DNA of 64,000 bases from Pedobacter zeaxanthinifaciens. Lineage in GTDB: Bacteria; Bacteroidota; Bacteroidia; Sphingobacteriales; Sphingobacteriaceae. Both the position numbers and the translations under genes were made by a program. Below, one piece after another: positions 44,926 through 57,500 of this stretch (position 1 is the stretch's first letter; every line of letters begins with the position of its first letter). The notes under the pieces are model-generated. The model worked only from the letters and a program-made list of their open reading frames with translations, searched no databases and had not been told where the DNA came from. Where the stretch lies: positions 88,974 through 152,973 of the forward strand of contig NZ_QMHP01000011.1 of the NCBI RefSeq assembly GCF_003313335.1, in the 5' to 3' direction.

Positions 44926-45432
44926 TTAGTGACCAGAATGTCCGTCAACACCGTGAGCATGCCCGTGAGCCAATTCATCAGCAGTAGCTTCTCTTACAGT
45001 TAAAATTTTACCTGCAAAAATTAGGTTTTTACCAGCCATTGGATGGTTTAAGTCAACTGAAACAATTTCTTCGCCAACTGCAGTTACGCCAGCACGGAAC
45101 TGATTGCCTTGGTTATCCTGCAAAGGAATCACGTCACCAACGTTTGGAAGCTCAGCACCACCATCTTTGAACATTGACACAGGTAAATCAACATGTGCTC
45201 CTGGATCAATTTCACCATAGCCATCAGCAGGCTCTAGTTCAAAACTATATTCATCACCAACGGCTGAACCCGCTAAGTGCTCTTCAAATTTCGGCAACAT
45301 CATACCCACACCGTATAAAAATACTAGCGGATTTTCTTCAGTAGCTTTCTCTACAAAAACTTGGTTACCTTCTGGAGTTGTGGTATGTAGCTCGTAAGTT
45401 AGAGAAACTACCGTGTTAGGTGCAATTTTCAT
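44926..45432 (-). CDS. SlyD-like FKBP-type peptidyl-prolyl isomerase with His-rich tail
   Basis: This 168-residue cytoplasmic protein has an FKBP core split by an insert-in-flap domain, as in SlyD: PLVFLYGVGMMLPKFEEHL, then EPADGYGEIDPGAHVDLPVS, then NHPMAGKNLIFAGKILTV. The C-terminal tail, HGHAHGVDGHSGH, is rich in His and should bind nickel or other divalent metals. SlyD-type proteins are folding helpers with metal-binding tails. It has its own promoter (TTTG-N18-TATATTTG) about 110 bp upstream and a bidirectional terminator, so it is monocistronic. Confidence 0.92.
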   Translation of the reverse strand: MKIAPNTVVSLTYELHTTTPEGNQVFVEKATEENPLVFLYGVGMMLPKFEEHLAGSAVGDEYSFELEPADGYGEIDPGAHVDLPVSMFKDGGAELPNVGDVIPLQDNQGNQFRAGVTAVGEEIVSVDLNHPMAGKNLIFAGKILTVREATADELAHGHAHGVDGHSGH

Positions 45433-45765
45433 TTATCTTATTATTTGTATTTATTGAATGAAGCCTTAACTATTTAGACCTCAATTATTTAACTATTTTA
45501 AGCGTATTTAATTGTTATTTCGCTGCCATTGGGCTAACGTTGGGCAAATATAACTTAATTATTATGCTAACAAAAAAACAGCAGTTTTGTTGACTTTAAG
45601 CCAAGCAAACCATTTTAAATAGTAAACCTTACGCCCGAGTTCTATTATTAGTTCATTGCTAATTAGCTTTCAACACTGATACTGATCCCGAACATTCGGG
45701 GCAGTATGACGAAACGCCAATTTGCTGTTGCTCTGTTGATGTTATTATCGAACTTAGGTTAGTTG
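45433..45765. other. 333-bp spacer with a promoter and a REP-like hairpin
   Basis: This holds the SlyD promoter at 45545-45574 and an imperfect hairpin at 45680-45706 (TACTG...CCCGAA...TTCGGG...CAGTA) resembling other short palindromes in the window. I see no gene in it. Confidence 0.55.
45545..45574 (-). promoter_or_regulatory. Promoter of the SlyD-like gene (TTTG-N18-TATATTTG)
   Basis: On the minus strand TTTG (45574-45571), 18 bp, then TATATTTG (45552-45545): an exact -33/-7 pair for the main Bacteroidota sigma factor, with a leader of about 105 bases before the ATG at 45432. Confidence 0.6.
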
Positions 45766-48270
45766 TTATTTACTTTCAATTAAAGCTGGTGCAGCTTCTT
45801 CTTGATTTAAGCATTTTAGTTTCTGATAGAGGTAATCGTTTTTCTTCTCGATATCACCTATAGCGCCATGAAGTTCAGACAAAAGTTCATAAACGCCAAC
45901 TTCAATTAAGCGTAGCCTATTACGACGAAAAATTTCGAGGCAATGTGTGGCAAAGTTTATGGCGATTTCATAGTTGCCTAGCTTTTGGCTTTGATACGCT
46001 TTAGAAAGCTTGTAGATGCTTTCAGAAAATTTAGTCGCATTTTGTTCGCGTTTCATTTGTTTGATTTTTACCTTGATTTTGGAACTCAAGTTTTCGCTTA
46101 CCGATTGATTTCCTCTACTGAAAGATAAGTCCATTATAGCCAAGAAATAGGCAGAGAAAGGACTGTTTGATACTAAAATTTCCGGATAGTAGGCAATCAT
46201 TGCATCAATCATTTTAGAAACGCCTTTAGGATTTTGAATGCTTTCACGGATGATCATGAGAACAAATACCAACATTTCAACGTCTTTGGGTATTTTTTGC
46301 TCATTGTGTTCTAGCGTGAGTTTGTTTTGCTTGAAATGCTCGATCTGCCACGAAAGTTCTGGATCGGCAACGATTTTACCGGATAGCAAATGGTTGAGGT
46401 TTCGGAGTAAAGCAATGGGTGATAAGCCAAATACAGTTTCCTTAAAATCTAATTTTTCAATGTCTTTAATTCTTCTACTCAACCTGCACTTTTTGAGTGA
46501 TAAACAATCATAAACTGCTACCACTAACAAATAGAAGAAGGTTTGACGATCGGCCGAGGACACGCCATGTAAAGCGCAAATGGTATCTAAATATCTCGAG
46601 TCAACAAAATCTAGCGGCGCAAGGTGACTACAAATCATTTCATGTAAGTCATGCTGCTGTAATTGCGGCAACAATGTTCCTCTAGATTTCAGGTATTTTA
46701 AACTTTCGGCGATGAAATGAATAAGTGCTTTCTTTTCGTAGTTGTTCAGCGATTTTGAGATTAGCAATTCCAGTTCCTCAAAATCACCTTTTGCAATAAT
46801 CACTTTAGCGGCCCACTGCATTAATTGAAAACGAGTAGAATTGCCGGTATAATTGGCATTGATATCTTTGAAAAATCGCTGGTTAATTTTCTTTCCAGCC
46901 AGATGGTAATGTTCTAAAAAAATAAAGTACTCCGACACGTGAGGGTGCACAAAACGTACATATTCAGCAATAATGCCATCCTCTTCTTGTTTTTCTTCCA
47001 TCAAAATTCCATCAGCTAGCAGCTCTCGGTAAGCATTTTTAAAATGGGCTAAATCTTCTATTAGCAACAATTTGGGTACTGATTTGTGTCCCTGCATCAA
47101 CACGGTGAGTTTTCTGCAAAAGATAGTTTTTTCGGTGGCGTAACTGGTGTGATGTATTTTTTCGGCAATAAAACGGTCAACGATTTCAAAAAATAGTAGA
47201 TCGGAAGTAGGCTCAAAATTCGGAAATTCATCTTTAAGCAAATAATACCATTGGATAAAAAATGGATATTTAAGCTTCGATTTTAAATCTTGAGGAAGAT
47301 ACCGTGATTTTTCTGGATCTATCTTCGATAAAATAGTGTCAATTTCTTCAAGTGCCAATGGCGGGATATTGGATTGATCACGAATATCGAAACACAACCC
47401 AGGAAACCATTTTTCCAATACAAGTGGCATGTTTCTGATACGGTCAAAAAACCTGCTCCACATGTTGGAGCGCATTGTGAAAATTACCTTAATGCCTTCT
47501 GATTGCCCGATACTGCAAATCAAGTTAATGAGTTTATCGAAAATGACGGGCTTAGCGATATTGTTGATTAACAGCTCCGAAAAGCTGTCGATAAAAATGA
47601 GCAGCTTACTGCCGTTGCGTTGGTATTGCTGCGAAAAATAATCGGTTAAGTCGGTATGTTCGGCAAGTCCAATTTTTGATTTGATTCTGTCTTCGAGATT
47701 GGTGTATTGAAATTGATCATCGAAAATATCTCTTGCTGACACAAATAGCAGGGCATCTTTTTCTGTTGTTTCAGTTGATTCTTCCAACAGTTGTTGTACC
47801 AAATGGCACATTATGGTGCTTTTTCCGTAGCCAGCCCTTGATACAATTGCCATAAAACTATAACTGCTGTTGTAGAAATAATCAAAATCAAGTTTTGGAA
47901 AAATTCTACGAACCGTTAAATGGTAGGGGATGCCGCTTCTATTACTGATGTTTTTCCAAGTAGCACTGCTCGTCATTTTGCAGTTTTGCTGCACCTGTTT
48001 CAGGCTTTGCTCGTGGGTTAACGCGTTGGCAAATGCAGCTTCAATTTCATCCGCATATTCAAGCAAAGCGCTTAAGGTGTAGCGTGAAAAATTACTTTTG
48101 GTTTCGGCAAAGCCGTAGAGCCGTTTAACAGTTGTTTCGCTTATAGATTTTTTAGTGTCTTTGCTGATACTGGATGCAATATGCTTGCAATCGGAAGGGC
48201 TAATAGCATGGATGCCTGCTTTTAGAAGGATCACCCGCCGTATTTTATCAAGTACAATAGTTTGGTTCAT
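45766..48270 (-). CDS. STAND/NACHT-like ATPase with N-terminal HTH-like domain and C-terminal helical repeats
   Basis: This 834-residue protein has no signal peptide. The N-terminal ~80 residues (KKSISETTVKRLYGFAETKS, then SRYTLSALLEYADE) resemble the helix-turn-helix-like domain found at the start of several Bacteroidota signalling proteins. The NTPase has a variant Walker A, SRAGYGKST (144-152; Ser replaces the first Gly), a Walker B KLLIFIDSFSEL (222-233) and a sensor stretch VIFTMRSNMWSRF, as in NACHT/STAND proteins. The C-terminal part (about 430-834) is helical and TPR-like, the usual STAND sensor module. STAND ATPases assemble on ligand binding to switch an effector or DNA target. No nuclease or toxin domain is seen, so the HTH end may be the output. 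It is divergent from the giant surface-protein operon, 288 bp away. Confidence 0.75.
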   Translation of the reverse strand: MNQTIVLDKIRRVILLKAGIHAISPSDCKHIASSISKDTKKSISETTVKRLYGFAETKSNFSRYTLSALLEYADEIEAAFANALTHEQSLKQVQQNCKMTSSATWKNISNRSGIPYHLTVRRIFPKLDFDYFYNSSYSFMAIVSRAGYGKSTIMCHLVQQLLEESTETTEKDALLFVSARDIFDDQFQYTNLEDRIKSKIGLAEHTDLTDYFSQQYQRNGSKLLIFIDSFSELLINNIAKPVIFDKLINLICSIGQSEGIKVIFTMRSNMWSRFFDRIRNMPLVLEKWFPGLCFDIRDQSNIPPLALEEIDTILSKIDPEKSRYLPQDLKSKLKYPFFIQWYYLLKDEFPNFEPTSDLLFFEIVDRFIAEKIHHTSYATEKTIFCRKLTVLMQGHKSVPKLLLIEDLAHFKNAYRELLADGILMEEKQEEDGIIAEYVRFVHPHVSEYFIFLEHYHLAGKKINQRFFKDINANYTGNSTRFQLMQWAAKVIIAKGDFEELELLISKSLNNYEKKALIHFIAESLKYLKSRGTLLPQLQQHDLHEMICSHLAPLDFVDSRYLDTICALHGVSSADRQTFFYLLVVAVYDCLSLKKCRLSRRIKDIEKLDFKETVFGLSPIALLRNLNHLLSGKIVADPELSWQIEHFKQNKLTLEHNEQKIPKDVEMLVFVLMIIRESIQNPKGVSKMIDAMIAYYPEILVSNSPFSAYFLAIMDLSFSRGNQSVSENLSSKIKVKIKQMKREQNATKFSESIYKLSKAYQSQKLGNYEIAINFATHCLEIFRRNRLRLIEVGVYELLSELHGAIGDIEKKNDYLYQKLKCLNQEEAAPALIESK

Positions 48271-48558
48271 AGTGAGAGCTATAATCTTATTTATCGCGTA
48301 TAGCTAATTTAACGAAAAAGCTTCATTTTAAATCTAAAAAGCACTTTTCAGGTAACTTTACGTATTTCACACAGGTATAAATACTTGGTTTTCTCCGTTT
48401 GTTCAAAGCATTTAAAACTTGAACAGGATATTAATGTTTGCTTCGAACAAAATTGAACAGAAAAATTTTTGAGGGATTTTCATTGGATAGTTTGAACAGC
48501 AAAAAAGCTGTTAGCCGTGGTTAATATTGTCTCGAATTAACAAAAAATTACCAGGCTT

Positions 48559-51500
48559 ATGGGACAAACCTCTACTCAGTCCGCAAAGATGAAGCAATGG
48601 TTGCTCATTTTATTGCACTTCTACCTAATAACGTTACTTTCTAGTTCATCGTATGCGCAAACTAAAATTTTTGCGAACACAGCTACGGTGGTATCCACTA
48701 GGGTTGACGATAAGGATAATGCTACCCGAGACGACAACACTTTCGCATCCGTAAAATCATACGGTGGTGCGGCTCTCGGAATTGGCCGTTACAGTGGCGA
48801 GCTACAACTTAGTTACGCACAAGATGTGGACGCCAACAGAACCACTTTTATTCGCATTGGCTACGACGCTAACATTTTGAACGCTTTATTGGGCGGCAAT
48901 TTGGGCTCGTCGTTGGCTGGTTTATTGGGTAACGTAGTTTTAGGCGACCACTATTTCGTGGTTGGAGCGAAAAACTCAAATGGCCAAGAAGTGGCTGTTG
49001 GCTCAAGCAACGGTTCATTTTCCACCAGCAATGTGAAGCTAGTGAGAGATGCTGCCGGCAATTTCTATTTGGCAGTTACACCCAATGCAGCTTATCGAAG
49101 TGTTTTCATTAAAGATGTTACCAATGCGCTATTGTTAAGTAGCCCTAACGAAATAAGGGTTTATAACGCATTCCATGTTTCGGGAACGGGAAATTGTGAC
49201 CCACCTTTTGCCACTGATTATGAAGGTACTGGCGCTACTTTGAGTTTATTAGGCGCTGGCGGTGCCGGTGTCACCAATATTCAAAATGCCATTGATGGAA
49301 ATCCCGCTACCAATTCTAATATCAGTTTAGGGTTAATTTCAGCAGTTGGAACCATCAGTCAAAACATCTATTTCAATTCGCCATCTAGGGTTAATGATGA
49401 ATTCAATATCAGGCTTAGGGTTTCGGCGGCATTAGCCAATGTGGGTGTATTAAGCAACATTACTGTTGAGGCTTATAATGGCAATAATTTAGTTTATAAT
49501 AGAACCGGTTTAGCTGGTTTGCTCAATTTAGATTTGCTGGGACTGCTTAACGGTGGACAGGCAGTCAACATTCCGTTTTCTCCAAACGCCATTTTTGATC
49601 GGGTGAAAATCACCTTATCAGCGCTACTGGGTGTTTCGTTAACCCAATCCATCGATGTTTTTGAAGTCAACCGCTCTGCGCCACGACCAACTTTTGCAGC
49701 CCCATTGTCTAATGCGCTCAACATTTGTTATAATAGCACTGCAACTTTGGCCGCTACCACGGCTTCAACTAATGAGTTGGTTTGGTACGATGTGCAAGAT
49801 GGCGGAACCGCTTTAGCTACAACTGCGTATAATACATCTTTTACAACGCCAGCCCTAACCGCCAGTAAAACCTATTATGTAGCGGCTAGGCAATTAGGCT
49901 GTACAGCCGAATCGGTTAGGGTGCCTATCAACGTTACCGTAAACCCTCAAATTAACTTTGCCGCTACTGCGCTAAACAACGCAACCATAGGAACCGCTTA
50001 CAGCAAACAGTTAACAGCTGCTACTGGAGGCACCGCAGCTTACACTTACGCTGTTGCTGCTGGTAGCACCTTACCTGCAGGTTTAACCTTAAGCAATGCC
50101 GGATTACTGGCGGGTATGCCAACCCAGGCTGGGAGCTTCACTTTTTCAATTACAGTAACCGATGCAAAAGGTTGTACGGCAACCGCTAGTCATACCTTAA
50201 CGGTTACCAATACCCTTACCTTAGGGAATTTGGTATTGCCAGATGGTACAGTTGGATTGATTTACCCTACGCAAGTAGTGCCAGCGGCTAATGGAGGAAG
50301 CACTCCGTACACCTACACCGCCATCAATTTACCTGCGGGTTTAACTTTTAACCCAACTACTAGGGAAATTACTGGCACGCCAACCGTAGCCGGATCTTTT
50401 GTAATTACTGTAAACGTGAGCGATGCAGATGGCAATGCAGCAAGCATCAATTATCCTATTGTGATTAAAAATGCTTTGGCTTTGGCTAGCACATCCTTAG
50501 CAGTTGGTACAGTTGGGGCAAGCTATCCGTCGCAAACCTTGCCAGCGGCTACTGGTGGCACACCGGGCTACACTTATGTGGCTTCCAATGTTCCACCTGG
50601 ATTAACTTTTAACCCTACCACTAGAGAAATTAGTGGTGTGCCTACTACTGTGGGAAATTTTACGGTAAGTGTGCAAGTAAGTGACGCCGCAGGTTCAACG
50701 GTAAGCACTGATTATACCATTAGGGTAATTGCTCCATTGACTTTGGCTAACAAAACGTTGGCTAATGGAACAGTAGGTGCAACGTATGCAACAGAAACAT
50801 TGCCCGCAGCAAGTGGAGGCACTGGCCCTTATACGTATGTAGCTACTAATGTTCCTGCTGGTTTGAGTTTTAATGCAAACACTAGGGAAATTACCGGAAC
50901 GCCAACAGGTGCGGGAAATTTTAGCATCACCCTAACAGTAACCGATGCTGAAGGCAGAACCGCAACTAATACTTACGCATTGAGTGTAACAGGTGCATTA
51001 AACTTGGCAACGGCAAGCCTGCCTAATGGTACGGTTGGTACGGCTTATCCGGTACAAACGTTGCCGGCCGTAACTGGAGGCACTGCACCTTACACCTATA
51101 CTGCAATTAATTTGCCTGCCGGATTAACATTTAATCCTGCTACTAGAGAACTATCTGGTACGCCAACATTGGGCGGTAACTATACCTTTAGTATTAATGC
51201 AACAGATGCAGCAAACAATAGTGTAACCACAAACTATCAGGTTAATGTAACAGTACCTGCGCCTGTAGTAGCAAGCGCAATTACCTGTAGTGGTACTTCT
51301 ACAACGCTCACGGTAGGCAATACACAAAGCGGCATAACATATAATTGGTATGGCGCAAGTGGTAGTACTGCTTTGGCAACAAATAACAACGGCACGTTTA
51401 ATACGGGAAACATCACTGCAAGTACTGTATTTTATGTGGAAGCGGTATCGGGCACAGCGGTAAGCGCTAGGGTTGCAGTAAATGTGACTGCTAATCCAGC

Positions 51501-54500
51501 ACCAAATTCTGCAGTGATTACCACTAACAACCAAACTATTAACGCTAATCAAACCACTACTTTAAGAGCTACCGCTGATGTGGGTAATACCATTAGATGG
51601 TACGATGCGGTAACTGGCGGAACACTTTTAGCCACAGGCGAAGAATTTACAACAGCTAATTTAGCAGCCACAACTACATTTTACGCCGAAGCAGTAAGTG
51701 CACAAGGTTGTGCTAGTTTAACTAAAACGCCAGCAGTAGTAACAGTAATTAATGGAGGTGCTGGGGCAAATTGCACCGCAGCAAATGCGCAGAGTAGCGG
51801 AATAACAGGTTTGTTGTGTGTGCTTTGTAATGTGGCTAATCCGGGTAATGCCGTGGATGCCGATCCAAATAATTACACCCGTATTACCTTAACTGTAGGC
51901 GCTGCCTCAACTGGCTTCCAGCGATTGGTTTTCCCAACAATGGGATTAGCTACTGACAGCATTCGTTTAGATTTAGCTACGCCAACTGGCTTACTTGATT
52001 TGTCGGCTTTGGGAGGCATTACCGTAAACGTGATGAAAAATAACACTGTAGTACGTACACTACAGTTAAATTCTTCCCTAGTATATCTTCAATTACTAGG
52101 AGGAAATAGATTTGAGGCTACATTTGCGGCAGGAGCTGAGTTTGATAGAGTAGAGGTTCGCTTTCAAGCAGTTGTTGCCGCACTAAGTAGCCTCGATATT
52201 TATGGTGCGCAAATTGTTTATCCAAATCCAACTGTTGTTGGTAACAATCAAACTATTTGCTATAATACCAGCGCTACCATCAGTGCTACAGCAAACGGCA
52301 GCACTCAAATTGCTTGGTATGATGCCGCTACAGGTGGAAATTTATTGGCTACAACTGCTAGCTTCACTACGCCAAATTTAACGGCTTCTACCATCTATTA
52401 TATTGAAGTTTCAAGAAATGGATGTGCCAACACCAGTAGAATGCCAATCTCAGTTAATGTAGTACCTCTTTTAGCTGTACCTACGGTGGCTGCAAGTTCG
52501 TTAACTGCATGCGAAAGCTCACCAGTTACTTTAGCGGTTGCTAGTCCAAATCCGGCGGTTACCTACAAATGGTATGATGCTGCCGTGGGCGGAACAGAAT
52601 TATTTACCGGCGCAACTTATACAATCTCGAACATCAGCGCTAGCAAAACTTACTACGTTGAAGCTACCCAACAAGGTTGTGTTAGTGCAGGAAGGGCAGC
52701 GGTTGCGGTAACTGTAAATCCTCGTCCTGTTTTACCTCAGGTTCAGGCATCAGTTTCAACAATTAATGCCGGACAAACCGTGGTGCTTACTGCAAGTTCA
52801 ACCGATACCGATGTTGAATTTAACTGGTATACTTCCGCCAATGCGGCTACGCCAGTATTTACGGGAGCAACATTTGTAACTCCTCCATTAGCTACAACAA
52901 CCTCATATTATGTCGAAGCTAGATCTAGCGTTACCGGTTGCGTTTCGCCATCAAGGGTAATGATTACCATCAACGTAAATAATGCTGGAGCCATTCCTAC
53001 ACCTTGTATTTCACCTATTGCGGAAAGTAATGGCGTAAGTGGCATTGCTTTATTAGCTGGTGTTTCTAATTCCGCTTTAGCGATAGATAATGACACTCAA
53101 ACAGGGTCTACTTTGTATTTACCTGTAGCTGCTTTGGGTGGTTATGTTTATCAAAGGTTTACCTTCCCAGGTGAGGGCGCTGTTGGAGACACCGTGAGAA
53201 TTGCGGTAAGTTCTCCAGGTAAATTACTTTCGCTTGGCGTGTTAGGTTCAGTTCAACTAGCCACATTAAAAGCGGGCGTTGCTAATAACGATTTAACCAA
53301 TTTAAATAGCGCACTCATCAGTCTGGAACTTTTAAGTGGCGGTACGCAAGCGTTGCTCACTTTTGTGCCTGCACAAACATTTGATCAGGTGGAATTGAGG
53401 TTAAATGCTGGCGTTGCATCAGCTTTAAATACAGTCAATGTCAATTATGCGCAACACGTAATTGCTGCACCACAAGTAAGCGCTGCCAACGTAACCACCT
53501 GCAACGGTGCTTCGGCTAACTTAACGGTTCAAAATCCGAGATTAGGTTTTACCTATAAATGGTATAATGAAGCAGGTGTTTATCAGGCTGATGGCGTAAC
53601 TTTTACTACACCTAACATTACCGCAACTACTAAATTTTATGTAACAGCAAGTTCAGGTTCGGGCTGCGAAAGTTCAAGAACAGCGGTAGAGGTGAGTTTG
53701 AAACCTATTCCGGCAGCGCCAGTTTTGTTATCCGATAACATTAGCACTTGTACTGGAAGTAATGTGGTGCTACAGGTGAAAGATCCAATTGCTGGCCTTA
53801 CTTACCGTTGGTATAATGCTTCCAATGTACAAGTAGCTACTGGCACCAGTTATCAAGTAAATAATGTGACGGCAAATGCCACATTTAGCGTAGAAGCTTT
53901 CGATGCAGATTGTAACATCACTTCCGCTACAAAAACCAATGTTCAAATTAACGTGGGCACTTTAGATGCACCAGTAGTAACAACAGCTAATGTGAGCGTA
54001 ACTTCAGGTGCTAGGGCATTGCTAAATGCAGTTTCCAGTAATCCAGCAGCAATTATTAGATGGTATGATCAGCCAGTAGGCGGAACCTTGCTACAAACCG
54101 GAAATTCTTACCTCACTAACCCTATCACCGCCAATACCACTTTTTATGTAGAAGCTTTTGTAAATGGAGGTTGTGCCTCAGTACGTATTCCAGTAACAGT
54201 AACCGTAGTTACTGATGGCAATACGGGTCCAGTTCCTTGTTTATCTGCCACAATTGCTGTTGATAAAGGAACGGTTGGAGTTGCTTTATTAAGCGATGTG
54301 TTTAATCCACAGTTAGCAGTAGACGATAGGATCGAGACAGCTTCATCTTTGGTAATTCCTGCAGGCCTAGCTAATGCCTATGTTTATCAAAGGGTCGGTT
54401 TTGGTAGTTTATCTACCATAGGTGACACCGTAAAAGTGCGCATCACCTCGCCAGGGAAATTACTTTCACTATCGGTATTGCCTTCAATTAGCGTCCTTAC

Positions 54501-57500
54501 TTATAATGGAACCAACAGTAATAATGATGCAATAACCGCCAATAGCTCGCTAATTAACCTCGAATTGCTAAGTGATGGAAGTGCAGCTACGCTGACCTTT
54601 GTGCCAACGCAACAATTTGATGCGGTTGAACTACACTTGAATTCAGGCTTGGTGAGCGCATTTAATTCGCTTAACTTTAATTATGCACAGCGTATCGGGG
54701 TAGCTCCTCAAGTGGATGTGGCTGCGGTAACTGCGTGTGCAGGTGGTTCGGCGGTATTAAGTGTAAAAAATCCAGTTCTGGGTACTACTTACAGGTGGTA
54801 TTTGAATAATACAGGTACGGCTACAGAGGGTGCTAATTTCACTACGCCTAACAATTTAGCGGCAGGCACATATAACTACTATGTAAGGGCTGTAGTAAAT
54901 GGATGCGAAAGTGCAGGTACAAAAGTGGAAGTTACCATATTGCCAGTTCCTGCTCCTCCAGTTCCGCTGAATACTAATCCGACCAATATTTGTTTTGGAG
55001 CTAGTGCAGCTTTAGGTGTGGAGAGCGTTGCAGGTGTATCTTTTAACTGGTACAATGCTAATGGAACTTTAGTAGCCTTAAATACTTCAACCTATACCAT
55101 ACCTGCCAATTTGCCAGTAGGAAGCTATACTTACACGGTAGAGGCAACTAACGCTAATAGTTGTGCCAATACTACCAGAACATCCATCACAATCAATATT
55201 GGCGAAAGAGCAGTTGCTAACGATATCATGGTGGTTGGAGCCGATATTTGTGCTTCAAATGCAGCCACATTAACTGCAAGCAGTACCACGGTGACTAACC
55301 CGCAATTTAAATGGTATGCTGATGCAGCATTAACCATTCCATTGGCAACAACCGCCACCTACACCACGCCTGTAATTAATAGCAGTGTTACGTATTACGT
55401 TACGGTAAGTGGCAGCAACAAATGCGAAAACCTACCAATGGATGCCAAAGCGGTGACTATCAATGTCAATCCGCCGGCCACTGCATCCGATTTAATGGTA
55501 TCTCCAGCAGTTGAAATTTGCGGAACAGCTAGTGTGAGTCTAACAGCAAGCAGCGCTACTGTAGCTAATCCAGTATTTACTTGGTATACCGATGCCGCAT
55601 TAACAACCGTTGCGGGTACAGGTTCTCCATTCGTAACACCAGTATTAACAGCTAGTCAAACCTATTACGTAACTGTTAAAGGTGATAATAGATGTGAAAG
55701 TCCTGCTTCGCAAGCTAAAGCTGTAGTAGTAACCGTTAAGGCCAATGCTTTAGCTTCGGATATCACAGTAAACGGAAACAGAAATGTTTGCTTAAATTCA
55801 AGTACGGTATTAAATGCCACTACCACTACGGTAAGCAATCCTATTTTTACTTGGTATGAGGATGCTGCTTTAACCACAATTGCTTTTGTAGGAACGCCGT
55901 TTACTACACCAAATCTTAATGCCAACAAAACCTATTATGTAACGGTTAAAGGGGCTGATAAATGTGAAAATCAACCAGCCAATGCGTTAAGAATTGATAT
56001 CAATGTAAATAACAGAGCTTCCGCTGCTGATTTAACGGTATCTACACCAAATGAACTTTGTGGCCCAGGTGCGGTTACAATTACGGCAAGCAGTACCACA
56101 GTAACCAATCCTGTATTTACTTGGTATAGCGATGCCAATTTAACTACGGTAGCCGCCACCGGATCAAGCTTTACCACGCCTACCTTGGCTGCTAGTCAAA
56201 CGTATTATGTAACTGTAAAAGGAGATAACCGCTGTGAAACTCCCGCTAGCGATGCGAAAGTAGTAACAGTAATTGTTAAACCATTTGCTACCAACGCTGA
56301 TTTGGCCGTTGCGCCTAGTACCACCGAAATTTGCGGATCTGGTACGGCTACATTTACCGCTAGCAGCAATACAGTAACCAATCCTATGTTCACTTGGTAT
56401 AGCAATGCTGCTTTAACGAATGTGGCTTTTGTAGGTGCTAGTTTCACTACACCTACGTTAAGCACTAATCAAACGTATTATGTTACAGTAAAAGGCGATA
56501 ATCGTTGTGAAACACCAGCCGCCGATGCCAGAGCGGTAACGGTAACCATTAAGCAAAGGGCGCTTGCTAGTGACATGACAATTAATGGCAACACCACTAT
56601 TTGCGCTAACGGAACAACAACCTTAACCGCCAGCAGCACTACGGTAACCAATCCAATATTTACTTGGTATAGCAATGCTGCTTTAACTACGGTGGTAAAT
56701 GTTGGTCCAGGTTTCACCACACCGGTGCTTAGTGCAAATCAAACCTATTATGTTACTGTAAAAGGAGATAACCGTTGCGAAAATGCAGTGGGTACTGCCG
56801 CTAGTATCAACATAAATGTAGCTGCAGCACCTGTGGCACCAATTGTGGCAAGCACAGGAACTACCATATGCAGCAATAATGCTACGGTGTTAACGGTGAG
56901 CAATGTACAGGCCAATACCGTTTACGAATGGTATAACAGTGCCAATAATGGTACACTTTTATTCACGGGTTCAAGTTACACTACGCCTGTGTCAAATAGC
57001 AATACTACCTATTACGTTCAGGCAGTGGCCACTTCAGGTTGTACTACAGCTTCGGCACGTACTGCTGTGGCAGTTACGGTAAATGCCAGACCAGCCAACC
57101 CAACCGTGGCTTCGACAACGGTAAGTACTTGTACCAATAGCACGGCAACTTTAACGATAAGCAGCCCAGTAGCAGGTGTAACGTATACTTGGTTTACTAG
57201 CGCAATGGGCGGCACCGCAGTTGGTACGGGAAGTATATTCACTACACCACCACTAAGTGCCAACGCTGTTTATTACGTGGAAGCCAGTGCTGGAAGTTGC
57301 GCATCATCAGGCCGTACTCAAGTAAATGTAACGGTAGGTGTGCCGCCAGCTCCTCCAGCTAATGTTACCGCTGCGGCAACAAGCATTTGTGCAGGTAGCA
57401 CCACGGTACTTACGGTAAATAACCCTGTTGCAGGCGTAACCTACAATTGGTACAGCGCAGAAACAGGCGGAACATCGTTGCATAGCGGTGTAACTTACAC

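Noticed and set aside
51151..51552. A 133-codon minus-strand open frame inside the giant adhesin
   Set aside because: It lies wholly within the coding strand of a well-supported gene, is Cys/Arg/Tyr-rich with no family pattern and arises from the low-stop repeat composition.
55131..57263. A ladder of minus-strand frames of 68-87 codons across the Ig repeats
   Set aside because: Their even spacing just mirrors the repeat units on the other strand; the translations are near-copies of one another without a start context.
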